Positions 7,159 to 13,914 of a DNA stretch of 21,921 bases are shown here, piece by piece. The notes beneath the pieces were generated by a model. It had not been told where the DNA came from, searched no databases, and worked only from the letters and a program-made list of their open reading frames with translations. The stretch spans positions 1-21,921 of the forward strand of contig JBNKVM010000046.1 of NCBI GenBank assembly GCA_050299175.1, given 5' to 3'. Each line of letters starts with the position of its first letter. Within the stretch, counting starts at the first letter, position 1. A program made the translations under genes and the position numbers. The stretch is from JAPHTQ01 sp050299175. GTDB taxonomy: Bacteria; Pseudomonadota; Gammaproteobacteria; Thiohalomonadales; Thiohalomonadaceae.

Positions 7159-8340
7159 ATGAAAAAGTATGATCATCCGATCCTGATCGTCAGTGATAAC
7201 GAAACTGAGCTGGAGGAGATCAAACTCCACCTGAGCAGCAGTTTTTCGCGTCTGTATGATCTTCTTGATGAAGAGATCGCCATCCAGCTTTTCGAAACAA
7301 AACGTGCGGCAATATTGTTACTGGCCTTCAAGAGTCTCCACCGTGCCGAGGCGTTCTACCTCAAACTGTTCCACCGCTGCGAGAATATTTACGAAATCCC
7401 CCATCAGGTCATTGTGTTTGTGACGCGTAGCGAACTGGCCCGCGCCTACGAGTTGTGCCGCCGTGATATCTTCCACAGTTTCGTGATCATTCGACCGTTA
7501 CTAAGTGAGCATTTTCTCCGCCTAGCGGTATTCCAGGCGCTGGAGAAACGTGCCGCACACCTGACCATCCATCGTGGTCGCACCTTGCTCAAACGATTGG
7601 CAGCGCACTTTGAGCGCATACGGAAAGAGTTCGATTTGCTGATGTCAGATAACCAAATCCTGCAACAAACCCAGCGAAGCGCGCAGCGCGATCTGGCGTC
7701 TTCAATTAATTACCGACTTACCGTTTTCCGCGATAGTTTGACTGGGGACAGTATGAAAAATGTCGTGACCGTGCATGATGAGGCGGCGCTGCACAAAGAG
7801 TTCGATCACTTACAGGAGGAGGAGATCACCTCTCAGCTTGAACACTATCACGGCAAGATGAACGATGCGCTGGGTGGTTGGACCCAAAATCTGGAAAATA
7901 AACTGACCATGCTGGAGCAGGTTTCCACGGATGTTGCACAGGCAGAAAAAGTGGAAGTGCCGCGAATTCTGATCATCGATGATGACGATATTCAGCGTCA
8001 TATGTTAACCAGTGTGCTGGAAGAGATAGGTTATGCAGTGCACCAGGCAGCAAATGGCAATGAAGGTATGAGTATGTTGCTGGCGCATACCCCCGATCTG
8101 GTGTTACTCGACTATGAGATGCCTGATCTGGACGGGGTGGAGTTACTACGCAAAGCGAGGTTGAGTCCGGAGTTGCGTGAATTGCCTGTCATTATGTTGA
8201 CTGGACACAAGGAAAAAGAGGTGGTGAAACTTTGTGTGCAGAACGGCGCTAACGATTATTTGGTAAAGCCGGTGAGTGTTAAAACGCTTGAAGAGCGATT
8301 GAGCCAGTATTTCCCTCGTTTTCATCAAGCAGCACGATAG
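7159..8340 (+). CDS. Response regulator with a degenerate and a canonical receiver domain
   Basis: 393 residues from the ATG at 7159 (MKKYDHPILIVSDNE); an in-frame ATG at 7111 adds a non-conserved stretch. Neither start has a strong ribosome-binding site. Residues 6-125 have the receiver pattern of strands and helices, but the phospho-acceptor region reads AAILLLAF with no aspartate and the conserved lysine position is lost (FVIIRPL). A helical linker of about 140 residues follows. The C-terminal receiver from about residue 268 is complete: acidic DDDD at 274-277, phospho-acceptor D318 in LLDYEMPDLDG, T in MLTGH, and K370 in LVKPV. There is no DNA-binding or enzymatic output domain, so it probably acts through protein contacts. 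No histidine kinase gene is adjacent. Confidence 0.88.
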   Translation: MKKYDHPILIVSDNETELEEIKLHLSSSFSRLYDLLDEEIAIQLFETKRAAILLLAFKSLHRAEAFYLKLFHRCENIYEIPHQVIVFVTRSELARAYELCRRDIFHSFVIIRPLLSEHFLRLAVFQALEKRAAHLTIHRGRTLLKRLAAHFERIRKEFDLLMSDNQILQQTQRSAQRDLASSINYRLTVFRDSLTGDSMKNVVTVHDEAALHKEFDHLQEEEITSQLEHYHGKMNDALGGWTQNLENKLTMLEQVSTDVAQAEKVEVPRILIIDDDDIQRHMLTSVLEEIGYAVHQAANGNEGMSMLLAHTPDLVLLDYEMPDLDGVELLRKARLSPELRELPVIMLTGHKEKEVVKLCVQNGANDYLVKPVSVKTLEERLSQYFPRFHQAAR

Positions 8341-8352
8341 TCAATTTGAGAT

Positions 8353-9861
8353 TCAGGATACGCTGTCCTGGTGGCGCTGTTGGCGGCGCTTTCCGTTGTT
8401 CGAATTTTTTTCCTCACTGTTTGAATGATTAAATAGAGGTAAGCCCTTTTGTCCGTTATGGGCAAAATCACTCTCCAGCGCTTTGGCAATATCTGCTGGT
8501 TCTATGTCAGGTAATTCACACATTCCCCGATAGAGCAGGTTGAATAGCCGAGGCAGGTGGATCTGGTGGGTTTGGCCTGTCTGCTGATAAAGCCAGTCGC
8601 TTAGCAGCAGGAAGCGGGTAAAAGGTCTGTTGCCAAGAATCAACGGCAGGCTGGCGGGAAAACGTCCTGCATTGGCGATCAGGTCCCAGTAACGGGCAAA
8701 ACGGTTGAGCCGCTGCATATCGTGGAAGTCGATGCGATCCGTTTGCAGAATGTTGTAGGGCGGTAGCGGTTGAAAGCGCAGGGCGAATTTCTTCGTATGG
8801 CGGGCGATGGGGGTGCCGCGCAGTCGCTTGAGTATGCCGACCTGTATCTCATGGGGTTGCAGCGCCACCAGTCGATCGAATCCCCTGCCGAAGCCTTCCA
8901 TATCTTCGCCGGGAAGACCGATGATCAGATCGGCATGCAGGTGTGCGTGGCTCTCATCACGTAGCCAGCGTAGGTTGGTTTCGGTTTTTTCGTTGTCCTG
9001 TTTGCGGCTGATCAGTGTCTGGACTTCGGGATCGAAGGTCTGTACACCGATCTCGAATTGCAGGGTGCCGGGCGGAAAACGCTGAATCGTTTGTTTGAGT
9101 GATTCCGGCAGGTGATCCGGGATCAGTTCGAAGTGCAGGAACAGATCATCATCCAACCGTTCAAGAAAGAATTCCAGAATCCGCAAACACTGTTCGGGCT
9201 TAAGGTTGAAACTGCGGTCGACGAATTTGAAACGGCGCAGGCCACGTCGATAGAGCCCATCCATCTCCTCGAGAAAACGATTCTGATCGAAGGGCACCGC
9301 GGTTTTGTCCAGCGCCGAAAGGCAAAACTCACATTTGAAGGGACAGCCGCGTGATGCCTCGACGTAGATGGTACGCTGTTGTAGATCTTCATCGTTGAAA
9401 TAGCGATAGGGAAGCTGCAGTTCATCCAGCTTGAAGGACTTGGGGGTGAAGACTTTTTCTGCGGGGGCGTCATTATCGAGCAGTTGTTGACACAGCTCGG
9501 CAAAGGCGAGGTCGCCCTGACCGGGAATCACATAATCGGCCAGGGTAACGATGGGCTGCTCATCCTGTTCGTAACTGACCTCGGGTCCGCCAAGAATAAT
9601 AGTGGTATCGGGTCGTAGCGTCTTGAGCAGGGCTACCAGTTCTTCACTCTCTTTTGCATTCCAGATGTAGACGCCAAGACCGATGATCGTCGGATCTTCC
9701 GCCAGCAACTGTTCGGCGATCTCGATAGGACGCTGCTTGATAGTGAATTCCAGCAGCTTCGTCTCTGCCTGCAAGGGGCCCATATTGGCCAGCAGATAGC
9801 GCATCCCCAGCGAGGCGTGGATGTAACGGGCATTCAGTGTGGCAAGAAGGATACGGCTCAT
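8353..9861 (-). CDS. B12-binding domain / radical SAM protein with DUF4080-like C-terminus
   Basis: 502 residues from the ATG at 9861; a TTG two codons upstream is also possible and neither has a clear ribosome-binding site. The N-terminal 140 residues form a cobalamin-binding-like Rossmann fold (ILLATLNARYIHASLG, then TIILGGPEVS), without the DxHxxG cobalamin ligand motif. The radical SAM cluster motif is CPFKCEFC with cysteines 173, 177 and 180, which bind the 4Fe-4S cluster that cleaves S-adenosylmethionine. Later motifs LQFEIGVQTFDPEVQ and HADLIIGLPGED are typical of the barrel. The C-terminal 130 residues match the DUF4080 type, and the tail is Ser/Asn/Lys/Gln rich. The substrate is unknown. 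It stands alone, divergent from the methyltransferase gene. Confidence 0.88.
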   Translation of the reverse strand: MSRILLATLNARYIHASLGMRYLLANMGPLQAETKLLEFTIKQRPIEIAEQLLAEDPTIIGLGVYIWNAKESEELVALLKTLRPDTTIILGGPEVSYEQDEQPIVTLADYVIPGQGDLAFAELCQQLLDNDAPAEKVFTPKSFKLDELQLPYRYFNDEDLQQRTIYVEASRGCPFKCEFCLSALDKTAVPFDQNRFLEEMDGLYRRGLRRFKFVDRSFNLKPEQCLRILEFFLERLDDDLFLHFELIPDHLPESLKQTIQRFPPGTLQFEIGVQTFDPEVQTLISRKQDNEKTETNLRWLRDESHAHLHADLIIGLPGEDMEGFGRGFDRLVALQPHEIQVGILKRLRGTPIARHTKKFALRFQPLPPYNILQTDRIDFHDMQRLNRFARYWDLIANAGRFPASLPLILGNRPFTRFLLLSDWLYQQTGQTHQIHLPRLFNLLYRGMCELPDIEPADIAKALESDFAHNGQKGLPLFNHSNSEEKNSNNGKRRQQRHQDSVS

Positions 9862-9951
9862 AGGCAAAGGGTATCAGAATCGAGCGGGGCGGCGCTTGAC
9901 AACATGGCGTGGGCGGGCGAGGGTGCGCCCTTTATCAACAGGGGCTAAACG

Positions 9952-10704
9952 GTGGCAGTGATCTGGCAGAAGGTGGAGGGCGATACCCGATACGAGGTGC
10001 GGCAGGCGGGTAACAGCTTGCGACTCTACACCAATGGCGTTTTTCACAGCCAGTACAATCCGAGTCAGCCAGTGACCGGCAATGTCTGGGATCTGCTGAT
10101 GCTACCGGCCTTTTTTTATCCGCAACGGATCCGTCGGGTGCTGGTGCTGGGGGTTGGCGGCGGCGCAGTGATTCGCCAGCTCAATTACTTTCTCAGGCCA
10201 GAGCAGATTGTCGGGGTGGAGCTCAACCCGGTCCACTTGGAGGTGGCACGGGACCATTTTGGTGTCGAGGCGGACAATGTCGAACTGCATCAGGCCGATG
10301 CCATCTGGTGGTTGCGCCAGTATCGCGGCGAACGCTTCGATTTAATTATTGAAGATATCTTTGACGACAGCGAAGGCGATCCGCAGCGGGTGATCGCTGC
10401 CGATGCATCCTGGATGCGGCGTCTGCTCAAACAGCTGACGGCAAAGGGAACATTGGTAATCAATTTCGGTTCGGCAAAGGAGCTGAAGCAAGCCGCCTGG
10501 TTCAGCGAGCCGGGTTTACACGGGAAGTTTCCCGCAGCCTTCAAGTTGACCACCCCGCTCTATGAAAACGCCATTGGTGCCTTTCTGCGCGAGGCGGCGG
10601 ATAGTATCGATCTGCGGCACAATCTGGCGGCCTGGCCCGAGCTGGATGCGGCAAAACGAGGCTGTCGTCTCAACTATGCAATTCGTCGGCTGACAATGAA
10701 GTAA
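9952..10704 (+). CDS. Spermidine-synthase-like methyltransferase-fold protein
   Basis: 250 residues from a GTG at 9952, with AGGGG about eight bases upstream. The Rossmann core is visible: VLVLGVGGGAVIRQLN at 63-78 (nucleotide-binding glycines 67-71), the acidic residue E90 in IVGVELNP, QADAIWWL at 114-121 and DLIIEDIFDD at 130-139. This is the spermidine synthase/SAM-dependent class of fold. The N-terminal beta domain and several polyamine-binding residues of true SpeE enzymes are not evident, so it may be a paralogue with another acceptor. The gap of 65 bases to the next gene on the same strand allows co-transcription. Confidence 0.82.
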   Translation: MAVIWQKVEGDTRYEVRQAGNSLRLYTNGVFHSQYNPSQPVTGNVWDLLMLPAFFYPQRIRRVLVLGVGGGAVIRQLNYFLRPEQIVGVELNPVHLEVARDHFGVEADNVELHQADAIWWLRQYRGERFDLIIEDIFDDSEGDPQRVIAADASWMRRLLKQLTAKGTLVINFGSAKELKQAAWFSEPGLHGKFPAAFKLTTPLYENAIGAFLREAADSIDLRHNLAAWPELDAAKRGCRLNYAIRRLTMK

Positions 10705-10769
10705 GCCTGCTTGTGCTTGTAACAATTAGCCCCTATCTTTGATTTTGCTGATGTAACTGATATCCCCCC

Positions 10770-11735
10770 ATGTCCGCGGTAAAAGAGTCCCTGAACAAGA
10801 GCATCGCCGAACAGCGCAAGTCGTTGGTGGCGATGATGAAAGAGCCGCTGCTGCAACTGGCGCAGCAGGCGATCCCTGTGTGGCAGGAGCAGGCGCAGCT
10901 GGACGCCCTGCTGCTGCAGTCGCTCGCCAACATCCCTTATTGCAAATACCTCTATGCGCTGGATCCCCATGGAGTGCAGATCAGCAGCAACATTTGGGCT
11001 GAAGGTTTAATCGAATCCGATTTTGGCCGTGACCGCTCACAGCGTCCCTATATGCAGCAGGTTAAAGTGGGTACCCACTTCATGCTTTCCGAGGCCTATA
11101 TCAGCCTGCGTGCCCGTCGTCCCTCGTTGACCGCGTTGACCACGGTATTCGATGAGGACAACCTGCTGGGATATGTCGGTGCCGACTTCGATCTGCGCGA
11201 TCTGCCGTTGACCCGGGAGCTTTACGACGAGCCGACCGCCTGGCGGCAGATCAAGGGCGATCCGGCGATCCGTGGCACGGTGTTCCACCAGACCCGTAGC
11301 GAGAGCCGTATGGACAGGCATATCGACGAGGTGCTGGGGCTGTTGGAAGAGTTGATCCTGGAGCACGGTATCTTTCACGCAAAACTCCACTTTTCCAGTA
11401 GTCGCGCCACGGTCTGGCTCACCGACGATCCCTATCGTTATCGCCTGCTCGATATAGACATGCTGATCGACCCGGATATCTGCCTCGCCTATCCCCGTCG
11501 CCCCTGGCCTGAAGGTGCGGTGATTCCGCCCGAACGGGTGCGTGAAGTACTGGATGGACTGCGCGAACTGCGCTTTATGGATGATATGTTCTACCTGCGT
11601 GCGGGGGCACTGAATATCTTCAACGGTATGGTCAGCCTGACCTTCTCTTGCGACGGTTCCCATTACATTCCCTGGGAAGAGTTTCTCAATCGGGAACACG
11701 CTTTCTGGTCCGCCCAGGTAACCAGCGCCGAATAA
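10770..11735 (+). CDS. PDC-sensor-domain protein without membrane segments
   Basis: 321 residues. Residues 40-150 match a PDC (dCache-like) ligand-sensing fold: YLYALDPHGVQISSN, FGRDRSQRPYMQQV with the typical R-S-x-R-P-Y motif at 89-94, LSEAYIS, and LTALTTVFDEDNLLGYVGADFDLRDL. PDC domains usually lie in the periplasm between two membrane helices of a kinase, cyclase or chemoreceptor. Here there is no signal peptide, no transmembrane helix and no recognised output domain; the C-terminal half (150-321) is unassigned. The ATG at 10770 follows CCCCCC and lacks a ribosome-binding site, so an internal start (for example the ATG pair at about 10831) is possible. It ends at a strong terminator. Confidence 0.8.
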   Translation: MSAVKESLNKSIAEQRKSLVAMMKEPLLQLAQQAIPVWQEQAQLDALLLQSLANIPYCKYLYALDPHGVQISSNIWAEGLIESDFGRDRSQRPYMQQVKVGTHFMLSEAYISLRARRPSLTALTTVFDEDNLLGYVGADFDLRDLPLTRELYDEPTAWRQIKGDPAIRGTVFHQTRSESRMDRHIDEVLGLLEELILEHGIFHAKLHFSSSRATVWLTDDPYRYRLLDIDMLIDPDICLAYPRRPWPEGAVIPPERVREVLDGLRELRFMDDMFYLRAGALNIFNGMVSLTFSCDGSHYIPWEEFLNREHAFWSAQVTSAE

Positions 11736-11761
11736 AAAAGCCGGGGTTACCCGGCTTTTTT
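11735..11761. terminator. Bidirectional rho-independent terminator
   Basis: The stem AAAAAGCCGGG (11735-11745) pairs perfectly with CCCGGCTTTTT (11750-11760) across the loop GTTA. It overlaps the stop codon of the PDC gene and ends four bases before the stop of the convergent secreted-protein gene, so it serves both. Confidence 0.92.
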
Positions 11762-11764
11762 GTT

Positions 11765-12019
11765 TCAGTTGCCGCTGTCGGGCTCGAAGCCGACGGGCCA
11801 GAGCTGGGGGGCGCTGGCCCTGCAATTGGCCTGAAAGGCTTCACGTGCCTGGTTTTGTAACTTGCTCTCATCGGTCCACTGCGCGCAGCGCTGTGTATAG
11901 AAAGCGATTACCTGGGGGTCCTGTTCATTTACGGCATCCTGCGGCCACTGGGGCTCGGCCGCCAGGGCGACTGCAGAAAGGCCCAGCAGACTCAGTGCAA
12001 CCACGATTTTGCTGTTCAT
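11765..12019 (-). CDS. Small exported protein of unknown function
   Basis: 84 residues. AGGAGG lies a few bases upstream of the ATG, an ideal ribosome-binding site. The N-terminus MNSKIVVALSLLGLSAVALA is a Sec signal peptide with a predicted cut after ALA at about residue 20-21, leaving a mature periplasmic or secreted protein of about 63 residues. It has two cysteines (C45 in RCAQW and C66 in NCRAS) that could form one disulfide, and several Trp and Gln residues. I do not recognise the family. It shares the terminator at 11735-11761 with the PDC gene. Confidence 0.78.
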   Translation of the reverse strand: MNSKIVVALSLLGLSAVALAAEPQWPQDAVNEQDPQVIAFYTQRCAQWTDESKLQNQAREAFQANCRASAPQLWPVGFEPDSGN

Positions 12020-12181
12020 TGACTCCTCCTGACGAAATATTTGTTATCGCGGCGATTGCCGCGAAACGAGTGTGCATCAGGCGTAGCGCAAGTAAATCAA
12101 TATAAAAGCGTGGTGAAGATGAAAAAATATGATGGAAAAGTGGGGGGATTCCGGTTGTAGAACGCTGCTTATTACTACACA

Positions 12182-12355
12182 ACGTAGGGGTATTTTCCTA
12201 CAGCATGTAAACCTTGGGGCGGCTAAGCTCTTCGCAGTGCTACAGGGAGTAGCACGAAGGAGTACCCCGAGGGGGCGAGATAAAGGACTATCGGGGCCAG
12301 GGATGGCCTATTCTTTCATACCCCACAAAGACAGGCCCCGTGCCTGTCTTTTTTT
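12182..12355 (+). ncRNA. Candidate CsrB/RsmZ-like CsrA-binding small RNA
   Basis: No open frame with a ribosome-binding site covers this stretch. It contains four GGA motifs, three placed in hairpin loops. The first is a perfect seven-base stem GTGCTAC (12237-12243) and GTAGCAC (12249-12255) around the loop AGGGA. The second is AAGGAC at 12283-12288 between GATA and TATC (or within a CCCCGA/TCGGGG stem, 12265-12270 with 12291-12296). The third is AGGGAT at 12299-12304 between two GGCC arms. AAGGA at 12257-12261 lies in the linker. A 5' hairpin GTAGG/CCTAC (12184-12201) and a 3' terminator (12327-12355) frame it. GGA in loops plus a terminator is the hallmark of RNAs that sequester CsrA/RsmA. 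The transcript start is a guess, and the promoter is weak (TATTAC near 12170). Confidence 0.5.
12327..12355 (+). terminator. Rho-independent terminator of the candidate RNA
   Basis: AAAGACAGGC (12327-12336) pairs with GCCTGTCTTT (12342-12351) across CCCGT, followed by a T-run to 12355. No protein gene ends just upstream: the nearest + strand gene stops almost 600 bases earlier and has its own terminator. This implies a non-coding transcript. On the - strand the same stem is followed only by TTTG, a much weaker terminator. Confidence 0.85.
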
Positions 12356-12372
12356 ATGTCCATGGATGGGCG

Positions 12373-12476
12373 GGTCGCTCTATCACGTCCCTGTGATCGC
12401 GACACTAGTGCATCCCTGCACGTCGGTCGCTCAATCACATCCCTGTGACCGCGACACTAATGCATCCATGCATGTC
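12373..12476 (-). repeat. Two diverged 52-bp tandem units carrying GGA-loop hairpins (possible antisense-oriented CsrA-binding RNA)
   Basis: Units 12373-12424 and 12425-12476 align without gaps and differ at only about seven positions. Read on the - strand each unit gives two hairpins with GGA in the loop. In the right unit these are ATGCA-TGGA-TGCAT (12460-12473) and TCAC-AGGGAT-GTGA (12435-12448). In the left unit they are GTGCA-GGGA-TGCAC (12408-12421) and ATCAC-AGGGAC-GTGAT (12382-12397). GTCGC and GCGAC add an outer stem around the second hairpin of each unit. The A/T closing pair in one unit is G/C in the other, so pairing is preserved. On the + strand the loops would read TCCC, so the - strand is the likely functional one. 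Whether it is transcribed is unknown. Confidence 0.7.
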
Positions 12477-12556
12477 GTATGCTGCGGGCGCATGGACGCG
12501 CAGGAGCGGCGCATGCTCAGGGGTGTGCGGTCTGCGCCATCCTATCATCTGCCTGC

Positions 12557-12585
12557 TTGGCTATTTCGGCCCTATCCAGTGTATC
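12557..12585 (+). promoter_or_regulatory. Possible sigma-70 promoter for the four-helix membrane protein
   Basis: TTGGCT (12557-12562) and TGTATC (12580-12585) are separated by 17 bases, a fair sigma-70 match. It would start transcription near 12592, about 27 bases before the chosen ATG at 12619. No experimental or comparative support is available here. Confidence 0.4.
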
Positions 12586-12618
12586 CTCGCTGAAATCCAA
12601 CAAGCAGGAGAGATGTTC

Positions 12619-13038
12619 ATGAGCGAGGGCAACGATCCCCGTCCCGCGATTCCGCCGCAATTGTTCTGGCGTATGCTGGTTGCTGGCAATCTCACAACCC
12701 TGGTGGTGCTGACGATGGTGGCGCATTACGCTATCCCGGTAGTATCCATGCCTGAGGCCGGGGTCTGGCTGTTTCTTGCCGGACTCGCTGCGATGGCGCC
12801 GCCACTACTCTATCAGCGTCGTGTGGCACGGCTGGAGCAACAGCGCATCAACGAAGGGATGAGCGCTAACGCCCGTGCGCTGGAGCAACTCAAACATGTG
12901 GTGGTCGGTCTCGCCCTGGCGGAATTGCCAGGATTGCTCGGTATCGCCTACTACCTCTTCAGCCACGACAGGGCCGGTATTGCCCTGTTGTTTGTCGCCT
13001 GTGCGGCATTGACCTGGCAGAGCAAGCCCCGCGCCTGA
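12619..13038 (+). CDS. Small four-helix inner-membrane protein of unknown function
   Basis: 139 residues from the ATG at 12619, chosen because AGGAG lies eight bases upstream; an ATG at 12613 is too close to that site, and an open frame to 12445 runs through the repeat region. Four hydrophobic segments are visible: LVAGNLTTLVVLTMVAHYAI, VWLFLAGLAAMAPPLLY, VVVGLALAELPGLLGIAYYLF and IALLFVACAALTW. A short charged cytoplasmic-type loop (RRVARLEQQRINEG) lies between helices two and three. I do not recognise the family. The next gene on the strand begins 87 bases later, so co-transcription is possible. Confidence 0.78.
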   Translation: MSEGNDPRPAIPPQLFWRMLVAGNLTTLVVLTMVAHYAIPVVSMPEAGVWLFLAGLAAMAPPLLYQRRVARLEQQRINEGMSANARALEQLKHVVVGLALAELPGLLGIAYYLFSHDRAGIALLFVACAALTWQSKPRA

Positions 13039-13125
13039 TACGCATTTCATCGACTACGCTTGTTGAACAGAGCCGGGTGTGCCCCGCATCTACAGGCACA
13101 ACCCGGTCAACAGGGAGGAGTCGAG

Positions 13126-13914
13126 ATGAAAAGCATACTGGTTACCCTGATGGCGCTGTTTGCCTTCTCCGTTGCAGAAGCGGCGGTGGTTGGCAAAGAG
13201 GTCAGCTACCGCTCTGGCGATACTTCCTTTAAGGGCTATATCGCCTACGGCGACACTATCAAGGGCAAGCGCCCCGGCATTCTGGTGGTACACGAATGGT
13301 GGGGGCATAACGCCTACGCTCGCCACCGCGCCGACATGCTGGCGGCGTTGGGCTACACCGCCCTGGCGGTGGATATGTACGGTGACGGCAAGCAGGCCAA
13401 CCATCCTGACGACGCAGGCAAGTTTGCCGGGGCCGTGCGCAAGAATATGCCCCAGGCCGAAGCGCGCTTCCGTGCGGCGATGAAGTTGCTGCACAAACAT
13501 CCCACGGTTGATAAACGCAAAACCGCCGCTATCGGCTACTGCTTCGGCGGCGGTATCGTATTGGAGATGGCGCGGCGAGGTGTGCCGCTGGACGGTGTGG
13601 TCAGTTTCCACGGTAGTTTGCCCACCGCCAATCTGGCACAGAAAGGCAAGGTCAAGGCGAAGATCCTGGTATTGAACGGTGCCGACGACCCTTTCACCAA
13701 GCCCGAACAGATCGCCGCCTTTAAGCAGGAGATGGAGAGTGCCGGGGCCGACTATCGCTTCATCAATTACCCTGGCGCCAGGCACAGCTTCACCAACTCG
13801 CAGGCCGATGAATTCGGGCAACGGTTTAATCTGCCGCTGGCCTATAACGCCGAGGCGGATAAGGCCTCGTGGGCGGAGATGCAGCGCTTTCTCAAGCAGA
13901 TCTTTGGCAAGTAA
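13126..13914 (+). CDS. Exported dienelactone hydrolase family protein
   Basis: 262 residues from the ATG at 13126, preceded by GGGAGGAG five bases upstream. Residues 1-20 form a Sec signal peptide (MKSILVTLMALFAFSVAEAA). The alpha/beta-hydrolase core shows VVHEWWGHN (54-62), with E57 as in dienelactone hydrolase, the nucleophile elbow GYCFGGG with C139, LNGADDPF with D187/D188, and GARHSF with H220. This gives a Cys-Asp-His triad. Dienelactone hydrolase opens cyclic esters in chlorocatechol breakdown, but most periplasmic family members have unknown esters as substrates. The next gene overlaps its stop by one base, so they form an operon. Confidence 0.9.
   Translation: MKSILVTLMALFAFSVAEAAVVGKEVSYRSGDTSFKGYIAYGDTIKGKRPGILVVHEWWGHNAYARHRADMLAALGYTALAVDMYGDGKQANHPDDAGKFAGAVRKNMPQAEARFRAAMKLLHKHPTVDKRKTAAIGYCFGGGIVLEMARRGVPLDGVVSFHGSLPTANLAQKGKVKAKILVLNGADDPFTKPEQIAAFKQEMESAGADYRFINYPGARHSFTNSQADEFGQRFNLPLAYNAEADKASWAEMQRFLKQIFGK

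Noticed and set aside
9896..9901. TTGACA consensus -35 upstream of the methyltransferase gene
   Set aside because: No -10-like hexamer is present 16-18 bases downstream; the following sequence is GC-rich.
12156..12173. GacA/UvrY-like box (TGTAGA-N6-CTTATT) before the candidate RNA
   Set aside because: It matches TGTAAG-N6-CTTACA at only 8 of 12 bases and would overlap the likely -10 region, whereas GacA activates from further upstream. Too weak to list as a site.
12373..12476. CRISPR-like array
   Set aside because: There are only two units in direct tandem with no unique spacers, and each is internally palindromic at two places.
12129..12593. 154-codon open frame on the + strand across the RNA region
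   Set aside because: It has no ribosome-binding site, unconvincing residue composition, and runs through the terminator and both hairpin arrays.
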